A stretch of DNA of 64,000 bases, from NCBI GenBank assembly GCA_002279935.1, contig NCCZ01000001.1, positions 62,001 to 126,000 of the forward strand. Direction: 5' to 3'. The notes below the pieces were generated by a model. It was not told where the DNA came from and did not search any database. It worked only from the letters and a program-made list of their open reading frames with translations. A program made the position numbers and the translations under genes. Shown piece after piece: positions 34,210 to 43,702 of this stretch; positions within the stretch are counted from its first letter, which is position 1, and every line of letters starts with the position of its first letter. The stretch comes from Hyphomicrobium sp. 12-62-95 (GTDB lineage Bacteria; Pseudomonadota; Alphaproteobacteria; Rhizobiales; Hyphomicrobiaceae).

Positions 34210-35505
34210 TTATTCGGTGAGTACGAGCTGCCGTGTGGGCAGAATGTCGCTCAAGATTTTGTCGAACATCGGTGCAATCTCACGGCTTTCGCCGGCCTTA
34301 TACGCAAATTCGGGCTTTGAAGCGCAGGCCGCAAATTCTGCGTACGACTTGTCGATCAGTTGATTTTTTATAAAGTCAAAGCGCGCTACGGCAGATGGGA
34401 CTTGGTGTTTCGGTATCAGATACTCGATATGAGCCGTGAGTAGGGTGTGCCCTTGTGACTTGATCTCTGTGCAGGAGTCGCTCTCCATCACTTGCAGGCG
34501 TTCGGTTTCCTCGATGTGGTATGGTGAGGTTGGAACCAAGTTCGGATCGGGAACATTTTGTCCGTCGGCGGTTATTTTCAGTCGCCCGCTTTCTATGCCG
34601 TCGCTCAGCAGAACGACGTAAGATTTGCGGTTGTTCTTCCTGGAACCGTCGCCGCCTGACTGCAATTTTTGCGACAGCTGCTTCAGCGAGTACGCAGAGT
34701 TGCTGCCAGCTCCGGGATAGCTCAACAAATCAATTTTTTCCGCTGCGGCGTAGGCTTCTTCGAGATCCGACGATGTTGCGAAGATCTGACGGATATCATT
34801 TTGGAAAAGGTGGATTGAGAGGCGCACCCGGTTTCCAGAATGCCCCTGCTCCTCCAGGTTTCGGATGAATTCGCGCACAGCATCACGCACATAATCGATG
34901 CGCAGCTTTGCTCTGCTTTGGCGAGTTTTGGCCCAACTTGGTTCATCGTGGTGGCAAGCTAGAGCACATCCTATTGTTTGCACCAACGTTTCTTGGTCTT
35001 CGGGAGTGGCGCCGATGCCCATCGATGCGGACGCGTCGATCAAGAGGTGGACGTCGATGTAGTTTGCGATGGCCGAATTGGCAGAAACTCGATTCGAGAG
35101 TTCAACCTCTTTACGTCCGAGTATTTGCATGAAAGCAGTTTGATGCGTCGCCGAGTACTTCAGAGCGGCCGCAAAGGCGTTATTGTTTCTCGAGACCTTG
35201 ATTTTAACATCGTTGATTTTTAAGCTCTTCGCTTTGGCGTCGACGTTGGTTTTGAACATCGCAGCGCCGACCTTCTCCGCTGATTTTCGCCAATCCTCAT
35301 CTCCAGCGGCAAACGCTTCTTGCGCACGTTGGACGGTCGCGAGCGTGGCTGCGTCAGCGGCACCATCGAGGTCACTGCGTAACCGCATTGCATTGCTGTA
35401 GTCGACGGAGACGCCGATGGCTGCGATGAGCACCATGACGAAAAGGCCGAAGAGTGGCGCGATCACGCCGCGCACGTCATGGGAGAATGTTTTGATTTTT
35501 TGCAT
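34210..35505 (-). CDS. TadG-like von Willebrand factor A protein
   Basis: A 431-residue protein with an N-terminal TadE/TadG-type membrane segment (RGVIAPLFGLFVMVLIAAIGVSVDYSNAMRLRSDLDGAADAAT) followed by a VWA domain (HLLIDASASMGIGATPEDQE, a DxSxS MIDAS). TadG-like proteins belong to Flp/Tad pilus assembly or act as exported VWA proteins; no tad pilus genes are nearby. The base composition is visibly less GC-rich than its neighbours. A second paralogue lies at 61933. Confidence 0.7.
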   Translation of the reverse strand: MQKIKTFSHDVRGVIAPLFGLFVMVLIAAIGVSVDYSNAMRLRSDLDGAADAATLATVQRAQEAFAAGDEDWRKSAEKVGAAMFKTNVDAKAKSLKINDVKIKVSRNNNAFAAALKYSATHQTAFMQILGRKEVELSNRVSANSAIANYIDVHLLIDASASMGIGATPEDQETLVQTIGCALACHHDEPSWAKTRQSRAKLRIDYVRDAVREFIRNLEEQGHSGNRVRLSIHLFQNDIRQIFATSSDLEEAYAAAEKIDLLSYPGAGSNSAYSLKQLSQKLQSGGDGSRKNNRKSYVVLLSDGIESGRLKITADGQNVPDPNLVPTSPYHIEETERLQVMESDSCTEIKSQGHTLLTAHIEYLIPKHQVPSAVARFDFIKNQLIDKSYAEFAACASKPEFAYKAGESREIAPMFDKILSDILPTRQLVLTE

Positions 35506-35642
35506 GTTGCACCCGCTTGATCTGAGCGCAAATCTTCAGCACACAAGCGTTAATCAGATTGCAACAGGCGTTTTTGAACAGTGTCTGTCGTAGCTGGTTC
35601 GGGATTCAAGGTTGCTGACCGATTAAGATCCGGTGCGCAATT

Positions 35643-36620
35643 TTATGCAAATCCGCTCCACCAGGAGAGGAGGGTGTCGGCGGCGAGGCCTAAGAAGAGG
35701 GCAAGGCCGACTTCGCGGTTGGAGCGGAAGCGGCGGAGGCAGTTGGCGCTGTCGGTGGTGTCGAGGGTGGAGACCTGCCAAGCGAGTTGCAGGCCGACGA
35801 GGGCGAGCGCGAGGAAGAAGATCAAGTGCGCGCCGCCGAGGAAGCCGGCGATGGTCCAGAGCACGATGGCTGCGGAATAAAACGCGCCGACCCAGGTGGG
35901 GCTATCGTCGCCGAAGCGCAGCGCGGTCGATTTGAGGCCGAGCATCAGGTCGTCTTCGGTGTCTTGGTGGGCGTAGATCGTGTCGTAGCCGATGGTCCAG
36001 GCAACGGCGCCGAAGTAGAGCGCGATGGGGGCCCAATCGAGAGATCCTTCATCGGCAGCCCAGCCGACGAGCGCGCCCCAATTAAAGGCGAGGCCGAGGA
36101 CGACCTGCGGCCAGTAGGTGAAGCGCTTCATGAAGGGGTAGATGAGGACCAGCAGCAGCGACGACGCGCCGAGGAAGACCGTGAACCAGTTGAATTGGAG
36201 GAGGACTGCGAGGCCAATAAAGCCCAGCACGCCAACGAGGACGAGGGCGTCTTCGGGCGTCACTTGGCCGGACGGGATCGGGCGCGAGGCGGTGCGGGCG
36301 ACCTGGGCGTCGAAGTCGCGGTCGACGTAGTCGTTATAGGCGCAGCCGGCGCCGCGCATGACGAGGGCGCCGATGGCAAAGAGGAGCATGTACCAGAGGG
36401 AGGGATGGGGCAGGCCTTCGTCGATTTCGGCGAGTGCCAGCGACCACCAGCAGGGAAAGAGCAGGAGCCAAGTGCCGATGGGGCGGTCGAGGCGCATGAG
36501 GCGCAGGTAGGGGCGCGCACTTTCGGGGGCGTAGCGGTCGACCCAGTTGTCGCGCGGGGCATCCGAGACCGGCGGGAGGCCGACGGCCGGGCCTTGATCA
36601 GACGTGGTCGTGTCGCTCAT
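35643..36620 (-). CDS. ubiA: 4-hydroxybenzoate polyprenyltransferase UbiA
   Basis: Integral-membrane prenyltransferase in ubiquinone synthesis. The two Asp-rich motifs that bind prenyl diphosphate are NDYVDRDFDAQ and YDTIYAHQDTEDD. About eight hydrophobic helices; 325 residues, including a 35-residue polar leader. It is divergent from rsmE (36739) by about 118 bases. The start at 36620 is the longest; a later start at MRLDRPIG-type positions would lose the leader only. Confidence 0.9.
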   Translation of the reverse strand: MSDTTTSDQGPAVGLPPVSDAPRDNWVDRYAPESARPYLRLMRLDRPIGTWLLLFPCWWSLALAEIDEGLPHPSLWYMLLFAIGALVMRGAGCAYNDYVDRDFDAQVARTASRPIPSGQVTPEDALVLVGVLGFIGLAVLLQFNWFTVFLGASSLLLVLIYPFMKRFTYWPQVVLGLAFNWGALVGWAADEGSLDWAPIALYFGAVAWTIGYDTIYAHQDTEDDLMLGLKSTALRFGDDSPTWVGAFYSAAIVLWTIAGFLGGAHLIFFLALALVGLQLAWQVSTLDTTDSANCLRRFRSNREVGLALFLGLAADTLLSWWSGFA

Positions 36621-36738
36621 GACGTGCCGGTTCTGCTTTTAGCTGGTTGTTGGCCGCACCGTAGCCCCCTGCCTCTGGCGGTGCAACGGCGGTTGCGGAC
36701 ATGTCCGGTTCGGGTCATGAGAGGGGCGCAGAGGTGCC

Positions 36739-37479
36739 ATGGCCATCCACGATTTCACGTCGCAACGCGTCTATGTCGATGCGCCGCTCAGCGCGGGGGC
36801 GGGCGTCGCGTGTACGCCTGAGCAGGTCAATTATCTCGTTAACGTTCTTCGCATGAAGGCGGGGGCAGCTCTGCTCGTGTTCAACGGGCGGGACGGAGAA
36901 TGGCGGGCGGTTCTGGAGCCGGTGAGCAAAAAGGCCGCGGTGCTCTGGATCGAGGCGCAAACGCGGGCGCAGAGCGATGGGCCGGATGTGGAGTATCTGT
37001 TCGCGCCGCTGAAGCACGCGCGCCTCGATTACATGGTGCAGAAGGCGACCGAGATGGGCGTGAAGCGGCTTCGGCCGGTGCTGACGCGGCGGACGATTGC
37101 GGAGCGGGTGAACCTCGAGCGCATGCGGGCGAACGTCATCGAGGCGGCGGAGCAGTGCGGGATTTTGCGCGTGCCGGAGGTGGCCGAGCCGCAGAAACTT
37201 GGCGCGGTGCTGGATGCGTGGGACGCAGCGCGGACGCTTATTTTTTGCGACGAGGGAGCGGAGATTGCCAATCCGGTTGCGGCTTTGCGGGAGGTCGCGA
37301 TTGGTCCGGTCGCGGTTCTGATCGGTCCGGAGGGCGGGTTTTCCGATGAGGAGCGCGACCTGATCCGGGGCAAAGCATTTACGCGCCCACTTTCACTAGG
37401 ACCGCGCATCTTGCGGGCTGATACCGCGGCCGTGGCGGCGCTTGCGGTCGTCAATGCAACGCTTGGCGATTGGACCTGA
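36739..37479 (+). CDS. rsmE: 16S rRNA (uracil-1498-N3)-methyltransferase RsmE
   Basis: SPOUT-class methyltransferase acting on U1498 of 16S rRNA in the assembled 30S subunit. Conserved: the N-terminal PUA-like region NYLVNVLRMKAGAALLVFNGRDGEW, KATEMGVKRLRPVLTRRT, and the knot motif IGPEGGFSDEE with LGPRILRADTA. Length 246 residues, normal. Divergent from ubiA. Confidence 0.95.
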   Translation: MAIHDFTSQRVYVDAPLSAGAGVACTPEQVNYLVNVLRMKAGAALLVFNGRDGEWRAVLEPVSKKAAVLWIEAQTRAQSDGPDVEYLFAPLKHARLDYMVQKATEMGVKRLRPVLTRRTIAERVNLERMRANVIEAAEQCGILRVPEVAEPQKLGAVLDAWDAARTLIFCDEGAEIANPVAALREVAIGPVAVLIGPEGGFSDEERDLIRGKAFTRPLSLGPRILRADTAAVAALAVVNATLGDWT

Positions 37480-37641
37480 GAGACGGGGCTGGGCATCCGC
37501 TGTGGTCTTCGCGACGTAGACTTGCCGGGTTGTCTCGGCACTGTTGTGGGCTCTTGTCTGGCGGGGGGCTCGCCGTCATAAGCTTTTGACCGATGTGGGG
37601 GATGACCCTGCGGACCACTGCGCCGTCTTTCAAGGATTTCG

Positions 37642-39036
37642 ATGTCCACCCGCCAAACCGGTCAAGCCAGCCCGAACGTCACGTCGCGGGCCGATCTCGT
37701 CGGCTGGATTGCCGCTGGCGAGAAGCCAAAGGCGCAATGGCGCATCGGCACGGAGCACGAGAAGTTCGTTTTCCATACATGCTGCCTGACGCCGGTGCCG
37801 TACGAGGGCCCCGATGGCATTCGGGCGCTGATGGAGGCGCTCATCCAGCGGTATGGGTGGGAGGCGATCATGGAAGGCGCGAACATCATCGCGCTGAAGC
37901 GGCCGGATAGCGAGACACAAGGCGGGATTGGCGGGACGATCAGTCTGGAGCCCGGCGGGCAATTTGAGCTGTCGGGTGCGCCGCTGGAGAATTTGCATCA
38001 GACGGCGGCGGAGACGCAGGAGCATTTGCGCGAAGTGATCGACGTCGGTGAAGACCTCGGCATCGGGTTCTTCGGGCTCGGGTTCTCGCCGAAGTGGGCG
38101 CTCGCTGAGACGCCGCGGATGCCTAAGCAGCGCTATGGCGTCATGACACGCTACATGCCGCAAGTGGGCAAGCGCGGTCTCGATATGATGTACCGGACGG
38201 CGACGATCCAGGTGAACCTCGATTTCGCCAACGAAGCCGACATGGTGAAGAAGCTGCGCGTGTCGCTGGCGCTGCAGCCGATCGCGACGGCGCTGTTTGC
38301 GTCCTCGCCGTTCACCGAAGGTAAGCCGAACGGGTTCAAGTCGCTGCGCAGTGAAGTGTGGCGGGATACCGATCCGAACCGCACAGGCATGCTGCCGTTC
38401 GTGTTCGAGGACGGCATGGGCTATGAGCGCTACGTCGACTACGCGCTCGATGTGCCGATGTATTTTGTCTATCGCGACGGGCAATACATCGACGTGGCCG
38501 GGGCCTCGTTCCGGACCTTCATGGCGGGCAAGCTCGATGCGCTACCAGGTGCGCTGCCGACGCTTGATGATTGGTCGGACCATTTGACGACGCTGTTTCC
38601 GGAAGTGCGCATGAAGCGGTTCTTGGAGATGCGCGGTGCGGATGGCGGGCGGTGGCGGCGCATTTGTGCGTTGCCGGCGTTTTGGGTCGGGCTGCTCTAT
38701 GATGAGCAGGCGCTAGAGGCCGCGTGGCAGTATGTGAAGGGCTGGTCGGCGGAGGAGCGGCAGGGATTGCGGAACGATGTTCCCCGGCTGGCGTTCGAGA
38801 CACCGTTCCGCGATACAACAGTGTGGCAGATGGCGCTGGACGTGCTGCATATTTCGCGTGGTGGGCTGCGGCGGCGGGCGCAGGTGAACCCGTTCGGGCA
38901 GGACGAAACCATTTACCTTGAGCCGTTGTTCGAACTTGTTCACGACCGGAAAACCGTGGCGGATGATCTGCTTGAGCGGTACCACGGACGGTGGAACGGG
39001 TCGGTCGATCCGATATTCGTGGAACTGGCTTTCTAG
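37642..39036 (+). CDS. gshA: Glutamate-cysteine ligase
   Basis: First step of glutathione synthesis, joining glutamate and cysteine with ATP. This is the alphaproteobacterial-type (GCS2, plant-like) enzyme: WRIGTEHEKFVF near the N-terminus, GTISLEPGGQFELSGAPLENLHQT, and RYMPQVGKRGLDMMYRTATIQVNLDF. Length 464 residues, as usual for this class. Follows rsmE at about 160 bases. In-frame start at 37642 (MSTRQTGQ). Confidence 0.9.
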   Translation: MSTRQTGQASPNVTSRADLVGWIAAGEKPKAQWRIGTEHEKFVFHTCCLTPVPYEGPDGIRALMEALIQRYGWEAIMEGANIIALKRPDSETQGGIGGTISLEPGGQFELSGAPLENLHQTAAETQEHLREVIDVGEDLGIGFFGLGFSPKWALAETPRMPKQRYGVMTRYMPQVGKRGLDMMYRTATIQVNLDFANEADMVKKLRVSLALQPIATALFASSPFTEGKPNGFKSLRSEVWRDTDPNRTGMLPFVFEDGMGYERYVDYALDVPMYFVYRDGQYIDVAGASFRTFMAGKLDALPGALPTLDDWSDHLTTLFPEVRMKRFLEMRGADGGRWRRICALPAFWVGLLYDEQALEAAWQYVKGWSAEERQGLRNDVPRLAFETPFRDTTVWQMALDVLHISRGGLRRRAQVNPFGQDETIYLEPLFELVHDRKTVADDLLERYHGRWNGSVDPIFVELAF

Positions 39037-39203
39037 GACGGTGTCATCAGGCGGTGCCAGGGCACCAAATTGGGTGTTTGGCACCGTTGGACTTGATCCC
39101 GGTTCAGGTCGCGTTCATCCTCAAAAGGGTAGAACTGGCATAACGAGGCGGGAAGCTTCGCCATGCAAGCTGGTTTGAGCCCGGATGGGCGCGGAGGACG
39201 ACG

Positions 39204-39422
39204 GTGAAAAAGACAACATGGACATTCGCCCTTGTGGCGGTTGGTGCCGCGTATGCGGTTCTCACCGCGGGCGGACATTTGACGGGCGCCGATACGGCGT
39301 TCGCAAATCAGTGCGCGGCTCAGTGCTACGCGCAGGAGAATGCCTGCCGGAAAGCCAAGGCCGGCGATCCGAGCTGTGACGCAGAACTGACCAAGTGTCT
39401 GCAGAGCTGCCGGGGTAAGTAA
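39204..39422 (+). CDS. Small exported cysteine-rich protein
   Basis: A 72-residue protein with a signal peptide (TWTFALVAVGAAYAVLTAGG, cleaved near residue 34) and a mature part of about 38 residues with five or six cysteines (QCAAQCYAQENACRKAK, SCDAELTKCLQSCRGK). CxxxC and CxxxxxC spacing suggests a disulfide-knotted helical hairpin. I cannot assign a family. A UUCG-loop terminator follows 28 bases after the stop, so it is probably monocistronic. Confidence 0.65.
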   Translation: MKKTTWTFALVAVGAAYAVLTAGGHLTGADTAFANQCAAQCYAQENACRKAKAGDPSCDAELTKCLQSCRGK

Positions 39423-39450
39423 GTTCTGGCGGACAATTCGAGAATTTGCA

Positions 39451-39479
39451 GGGTGCCGTTCGCGGCACCCTTTCTTTTT
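39451..39479 (+). terminator. UUCG-loop rho-independent terminator
   Basis: GGGTGCCG-TTCG-CGGCACCC (eight-pair stem, UUCG tetraloop, 39451-39470) then TTTCTTTTT. Confidence 0.95.
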
Positions 39480-39480
39480 G

Positions 39481-39573
39481 GTGGGGATGCTGCCCCTCAC
39501 CCTCTTTTGTGGGGATGCTGCCCCTCACCCCGACCCTCTCCCCGTAGCGCTTTGGCGCTGCGGGGAGAGGGGG
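39481..39573. repeat. 28-bp direct repeat plus long GC-rich hairpin
   Basis: Bases 39481-39508 are repeated at 39509-39530 (offset 28; GTGGGGATGCTGCCCCTCACCC core). Then CCCTCTCCCCG pairs with CGGGGAGAGGG around TAGCGCTTTGGCGCTG (itself GCGC-based), spanning about 39534-39571. It lies between two convergent genes, where it may act as a bidirectional terminator. Confidence 0.8.
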
Positions 39574-39577
39574 CGCC

Positions 39578-40201
39578 TCAGGTGATGAAGACGAAAAGCT
39601 GGCGCGGGCCGTGGGCGCCTTGGACGATGCGGCCGCCGATATCGCCGGTGCGGGATGCGCCTGAGATGATGTTGACGGCGCGGGGAAGGCTGTTGTCGTA
39701 GCGGGTGCGGAGGAGGGCGAATGCCTCTTCGAACGTGCCGACGATGGTGGAGCGTGCGATCGTGACGAGGTGCGTTTCTGGAAGGAACGCGAGGCTCGAT
39801 GGATTGTCCGGGCCGGAGGCAAGCAGGAGCGAGCCTGTTTCGGCGACGGCTGACACAGCGCTGGAGAGCGCCAACATGTCGTGCGGCTCGGCTGCGCCGC
39901 GCGTGATGGTGAGGTTTGCGTCGCTCCACGGCAGGCCAATGAGCGCGGGATCGTTGAGGCGGATGGCATCTGCGCGGAGGTTTGCCGCCGAGAGCGTGCG
40001 CGCGATGGCAAGCGGCAATTCTGCAGGATGATCGATGTCGACGACGGTGACGCCTTTGGCTTCGGCGGCCGTGCGGAAGCGGAGAACAGCATCGGCGCCG
40101 GTTGATGCGAGGCTGGCGGGGGCCGGCTTTGCTTCGTGTGGTGGTGATTGTGGGTTCGGGTTTGCGGCGCGGATGCGGGCGAGGATGGCGTAGCGGCTCA
40201 T
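39578..40201 (-). CDS. lutC: Lactate utilisation protein LutC
   Basis: LUD-domain protein, 207 residues, third subunit of the LutABC L-lactate dehydrogenase that oxidises lactate to pyruvate. The family segment LTITRGAAEPHDMLALSS and the C-terminal region RAVNIISGASRTGDIGG are visible; a metal-binding or electron-carrier role is known for the complex but not this subunit in detail. It overlaps lutB by four bases (ATGA region). Confidence 0.8.
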   Translation of the reverse strand: MSRYAILARIRAANPNPQSPPHEAKPAPASLASTGADAVLRFRTAAEAKGVTVVDIDHPAELPLAIARTLSAANLRADAIRLNDPALIGLPWSDANLTITRGAAEPHDMLALSSAVSAVAETGSLLLASGPDNPSSLAFLPETHLVTIARSTIVGTFEEAFALLRTRYDNSLPRAVNIISGASRTGDIGGRIVQGAHGPRQLFVFIT

Positions 40202-41625
40202 CGGGGCACCCCGCGTTCGGTTTCCTTCCAGAGTTGCTGGAAGGTGCGGCCTTGCGGGGCGGGCAGATCACGGTGTTTCAGCCAGCCGCGCGCGAGGGGA
40301 AGGGCGCGGAAGCGGCCGTTTGCGCGGCCAAGCGCTCCGCCGATGGCGACGGCGAAACAGGCGATCAGGTGATAAAGCGCGGGGCGCGTGGCGGCGGCGG
40401 ACCAGAGTTTTGAGAGGATGCGTGCGGTCAGGGTGCGCGGGCCTTGGTCGTGCGCGCGTTCGCGCCAGGTGCGCATAAGAGAGACGAGCGGAATTTTGAC
40501 GGGGCAGACGGATTCGCAGCTGCCGCAGAAGGTGGAGGCGTTGGGCAGGTGGCTCGTCTCAGTGATGCCGAGGAGGGCGGGTGTGAGCACGGCGCCGATG
40601 GGGCCGGGATAGACCCAGCCATAAGCGTGGCCGCCGATGGCGTTATAGACCGGGCAGTGGTTCATGCAGGCACCGCAGCGGATACAGCGGAGGGCCTCGC
40701 GCATATCGGAGGCGAGCATTTCCGTGCGGCCATTGTCGACGAGCACGATGTGGCATTCGGTGGGGCCGTCGAGATCATCGGTGCGGCGGGGGCCGGTGGC
40801 GAGCGTCGTGTAGGCGGTCATATCCTGGCCGGTGGCGGAGCGGGCAAGAACGCGCAGCAGGGTCATGGCTTCGTTGAGGGTCGGGACGACTTTGTCGATG
40901 GTGGCAACAACGATGTGGATGCGTGGCAGGATCTGTGTGAGGTCGCCGTTGCCTTCGTTGGTGACGATGATGGATGAGCCGGTCTCAGAGATGAGAAAGT
41001 TGGCGCCGGTGATGCCCACATCGGCGGAGAGGAACTTCTCACGCAGGACGGCGCGGGCTTCGGCGACGAGGCGTTCGGGGGTGCCAAGTTCCCGGTTTTG
41101 ATCGAGGTGGGTGTGATAGGCGCGGAAGTCGGCATCGACATCGGCTTCGGTGAGATGGATGGCCGGGGCGATGATGTGGCTGGGGGATTCGCCGCGTTTC
41201 TGGATGATGTATTCGCCGAGGTCGCTTTCGATGATGTCGAGGCCGCTGCTCTCGAGATGGGCGTTGAGGCCGATTTCTTCCGTCACCATCGACTTGCCCT
41301 TGATGACGAGGCGGGCGTTGGCTCTGCTGCAGATCTCGGAGATGGTGCGGCGTGCTTCGTCTGCGTCGGTGGCCCAGTGGACGCGCGAGCCCATGGCGGT
41401 GGCCTTGGCTTCGAAGGCTTCGAGGTGGGTGGCGAGATTGGCCAACGTCGCGTCGCGGATGGCGCGGGCTTCATCGCGAAGGGCTTCGAATTCGGGAAGG
41501 GCTGACACGGCGGCGCGGCGCTGTGCGACAAGGCCGCCCGGTAATTTGGCAAGGGCCGATTGCAGGCGGGGGTCGGCGATGGCCGCTGCAGCGCTCTCGC
41601 GAAAGTGGGCGGTGTCAGGTTTCAT
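40198..41625 (-). CDS. lutB: Lactate utilisation iron-sulfur protein LutB
   Basis: About 475 residues. The N-terminal LUD-like region is followed by two 4Fe-4S motifs, CIRCGACMNHCPVY and CGSCESVCPVKIP. Electron-transfer subunit of LutABC. The start at 41625 (MKPDTAHFRE) is supported by the ATGA overlap with lutA; the frame extends upstream 82 codons in an Arg-rich segment without support. The C-terminal 60 residues, ending KETERGVPR, are variable. Confidence 0.85.
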   Translation of the reverse strand: MKPDTAHFRESAAAAIADPRLQSALAKLPGGLVAQRRAAVSALPEFEALRDEARAIRDATLANLATHLEAFEAKATAMGSRVHWATDADEARRTISEICSRANARLVIKGKSMVTEEIGLNAHLESSGLDIIESDLGEYIIQKRGESPSHIIAPAIHLTEADVDADFRAYHTHLDQNRELGTPERLVAEARAVLREKFLSADVGITGANFLISETGSSIIVTNEGNGDLTQILPRIHIVVATIDKVVPTLNEAMTLLRVLARSATGQDMTAYTTLATGPRRTDDLDGPTECHIVLVDNGRTEMLASDMREALRCIRCGACMNHCPVYNAIGGHAYGWVYPGPIGAVLTPALLGITETSHLPNASTFCGSCESVCPVKIPLVSLMRTWRERAHDQGPRTLTARILSKLWSAAATRPALYHLIACFAVAIGGALGRANGRFRALPLARGWLKHRDLPAPQGRTFQQLWKETERGVPR

Positions 41626-42416
41626 GGCGTGGATACCGCGCTGTGGCCGATGGGCGGATCGGTGAGTTCCCCGGCGAGTACTTCGGCGATGTGGCGGCAG
41701 GCGAGCGGGTGGCCGGTGCGCGTGAGTTTGCCCGCCATGTTCATGAGGCAGCCGAGGTCGCCGGCGAGCAGGAGGCTGGCCTCCGCGGTGGCGGCGTTGT
41801 CGGTTTTGCGCGTGACTATGGCGTTGGATATGTCGGCGTACTTTTCGGCGAACAAACCGCCAAATCCGCAACAGGCCTCCGATTCCGGCATCTCGGTGAG
41901 TTCCAATCCTTCGACGGCGGCAAGCAAGCGGCGCGGGGCGGACTTGATGCCCAGTTCGCGCAGGCCTGAGCAGGCGTCGTGATAGGTGACGCGGCCGTCA
42001 TAGCGGCCGGGCACGCTTGCGATCGGGCGAATGTCAGTCAGGAAGGTGCAGAGTTCGTGGACCTTGGCGGCGAAGGCGTCAGCTTCGGCTTCGAGGTCCG
42101 GTTCGCCTGAGACGAGGCAGGGATAGTGGACCTTCAGCATGGCGGCGCAGGAACCCGAGGGGGCGACGACGTACTCGCAATCGGCGAAGGCGCGGATGGT
42201 TTGCAGGGCGAGAGACTTGGCGGTGGCGCGGTCGCCGGAATTGTAGGCGGGCTGTCCGCAGCAGGTTTGGCGATCCGGCACGACGACCGTGCAACCGGCG
42301 GCTTCAATCAGGCGCGCGGCGGCGAAGCCGATCGAGGGCCGCATGAGATCGACGAGGCAGGTCACAAAGAGACCGGCGCGGGGTGCGGGCACGAAGTTGG
42401 TTCCCCTAAGAGACAC
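41622..42416 (-). CDS. lutA: Lactate utilisation protein LutA
   Basis: A 264-residue protein with two cysteine-rich CCG domains: DRQTCCGQPAYNSG and EACCGFGGLFAEKY. These bind Fe-S clusters in heterodisulfide-reductase-like proteins and glycolate oxidase GlcF. First gene of the lutABC transcript. The upstream lysR gene ends just beyond its start on the same strand. Confidence 0.85.
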   Translation of the reverse strand: MSLRGTNFVPAPRAGLFVTCLVDLMRPSIGFAAARLIEAAGCTVVVPDRQTCCGQPAYNSGDRATAKSLALQTIRAFADCEYVVAPSGSCAAMLKVHYPCLVSGEPDLEAEADAFAAKVHELCTFLTDIRPIASVPGRYDGRVTYHDACSGLRELGIKSAPRRLLAAVEGLELTEMPESEACCGFGGLFAEKYADISNAIVTRKTDNAATAEASLLLAGDLGCLMNMAGKLTRTGHPLACRHIAEVLAGELTDPPIGHSAVSTP

Positions 42417-42472
42417 GCTGTCCCAGGGATAGGGGAGTGTGGTGCGTATGGCAACGACGCGGAGGGATCGCT

Positions 42473-43459
42473 TTAGACGGCTCCACCGACGCGCTTGGCG
42501 GGAGCTTTGGCTGTGCGCGTGGCCGGTTTGGGTGCGGTTGCGGGTTTAGCGCCGATGTCGAGATTCTTGTCCCAATACGGATCAGCTCCGAAGTGCTGGC
42601 CGAGGAATTCCAGGAAGACATCGACCTTGGCCGGCATGAAGTCGCGCGAGGGATAGACGGCGAAGACGGCCATCTTCGACGACCCGCGGTATTGCGGGAG
42701 GACGATCTTCAGTTTGCCGCTTTGGATTTCCGGTCCGATCTCCCATGTGCCGCGCAGGCCGATGCCGAGGCCACCGATGAGGGCTTCGCGGATCAGGTCG
42801 GCGGAGTTGGAGCGGATGTTGCCTTTGATGCGGACTTCCTGGAGGCCGCCAGGGCCGTCGAGCGCCCAGATGTCTTGCGCGCCGGCGCTGAGGCAGTTGT
42901 GGTCTTCCAGTTCCTTCAGCGATTTCGGTGTGCCGTTCTTTTCCAGATAATCGGGCGCGGCGACGATGAGGCGGGTATCGGGCGAGAGCTTGCGCGCGAC
43001 GAGCGAGGAATCCTGCAGTTCGCCGATGCGGATGGCGAGATCGAAACCGTCGCGGATGATGTCGACGTAATTGTCGGTGAGGTGGAGGTCGAGGTGGATC
43101 TCGGGATAGGATTCGAGGAACTTCGACAGATAGGGTGCCAAGTGATAGCGGCTGAAGGTCGTGGGGGCGGTCACTTTGAGCTGGCCGCGGGGGTTGGTAT
43201 TGCGGCGGCTGACGAAGTCATCGGCTTCGGCGATGAGGCTCAGGATGTCGACGACGCGGCGGAAGTAGCCTTCGCCGGTCTCCGTCAGAGTCAACTGGCG
43301 GGTGGTGCGTTGGAACAGGCGGGCGCCGAGGCGTTCTTCCAGCAAGCTGATCCGTTTTGAGACGACAGCGGGGGACAGACCCATTTCGCGGCCCGCCGCC
43401 GACATGTTGCCGGTGCGGGCAACGCGTGCGAAAATGTCGAAGTCACTGATTGCCGTCAC
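42473..43459 (-). CDS. LysR family transcriptional regulator
   Basis: N-terminal winged helix (ISDFDIFARVARTGNMSAAGREMGLSPAVVSKRISLLEERLGARLFQR) and a periplasmic-binding-protein-like effector domain to about residue 295; the tail is Lys/Pro/Ala-rich. The preferred start is GTG 43459, behind a GAGG site; the frame also opens at TTG 43510. It lies between lutABC, on its own strand, and glcDEF, which it faces; control of one or both is inferred. Effector unknown, possibly a 2-hydroxy acid. Confidence 0.85.
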   Translation of the reverse strand: MTAISDFDIFARVARTGNMSAAGREMGLSPAVVSKRISLLEERLGARLFQRTTRQLTLTETGEGYFRRVVDILSLIAEADDFVSRRNTNPRGQLKVTAPTTFSRYHLAPYLSKFLESYPEIHLDLHLTDNYVDIIRDGFDLAIRIGELQDSSLVARKLSPDTRLIVAAPDYLEKNGTPKSLKELEDHNCLSAGAQDIWALDGPGGLQEVRIKGNIRSNSADLIREALIGGLGIGLRGTWEIGPEIQSGKLKIVLPQYRGSSKMAVFAVYPSRDFMPAKVDVFLEFLGQHFGADPYWDKNLDIGAKPATAPKPATRTAKAPAKRVGGAV

Positions 43460-43549
43460 GATTTGAGCCTCGATTAAAAAATCGGCACTGTTCTGCCGTA
43501 GGACCTTCAACGCAGTTTTGATTGTCGGTTATGAGGTGTTTGGATTGTG

Positions 43550-43653
43550 ACGTAACGGTACTTAGGACGTGAATCACCTATTCTGTTACGTTGAAGATCA
43601 ACTTTGGAACGGTGTCTTCGCCTATTCGCTTGGCAGTTCAGCTGGTTAACCAT
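43550..43653. promoter_or_regulatory. Divergent lysR-glcD control region
   Basis: ACGTAAC (43550-43556) and GTTACGT (43585-43591) form a seven-base inverted repeat with a 28-base spacer, compatible with two half-sites for a LysR regulator. TTAACCAT (43646-43653) is a CtrA-like octamer ahead of glcD. Function inferred from placement. Confidence 0.45.
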
Positions 43654-43702
43654 AAGCTTAGGTTGGCGGGTGTGACCGCGCCGGCCCCCGAAAAAGAGCC
43701 CG

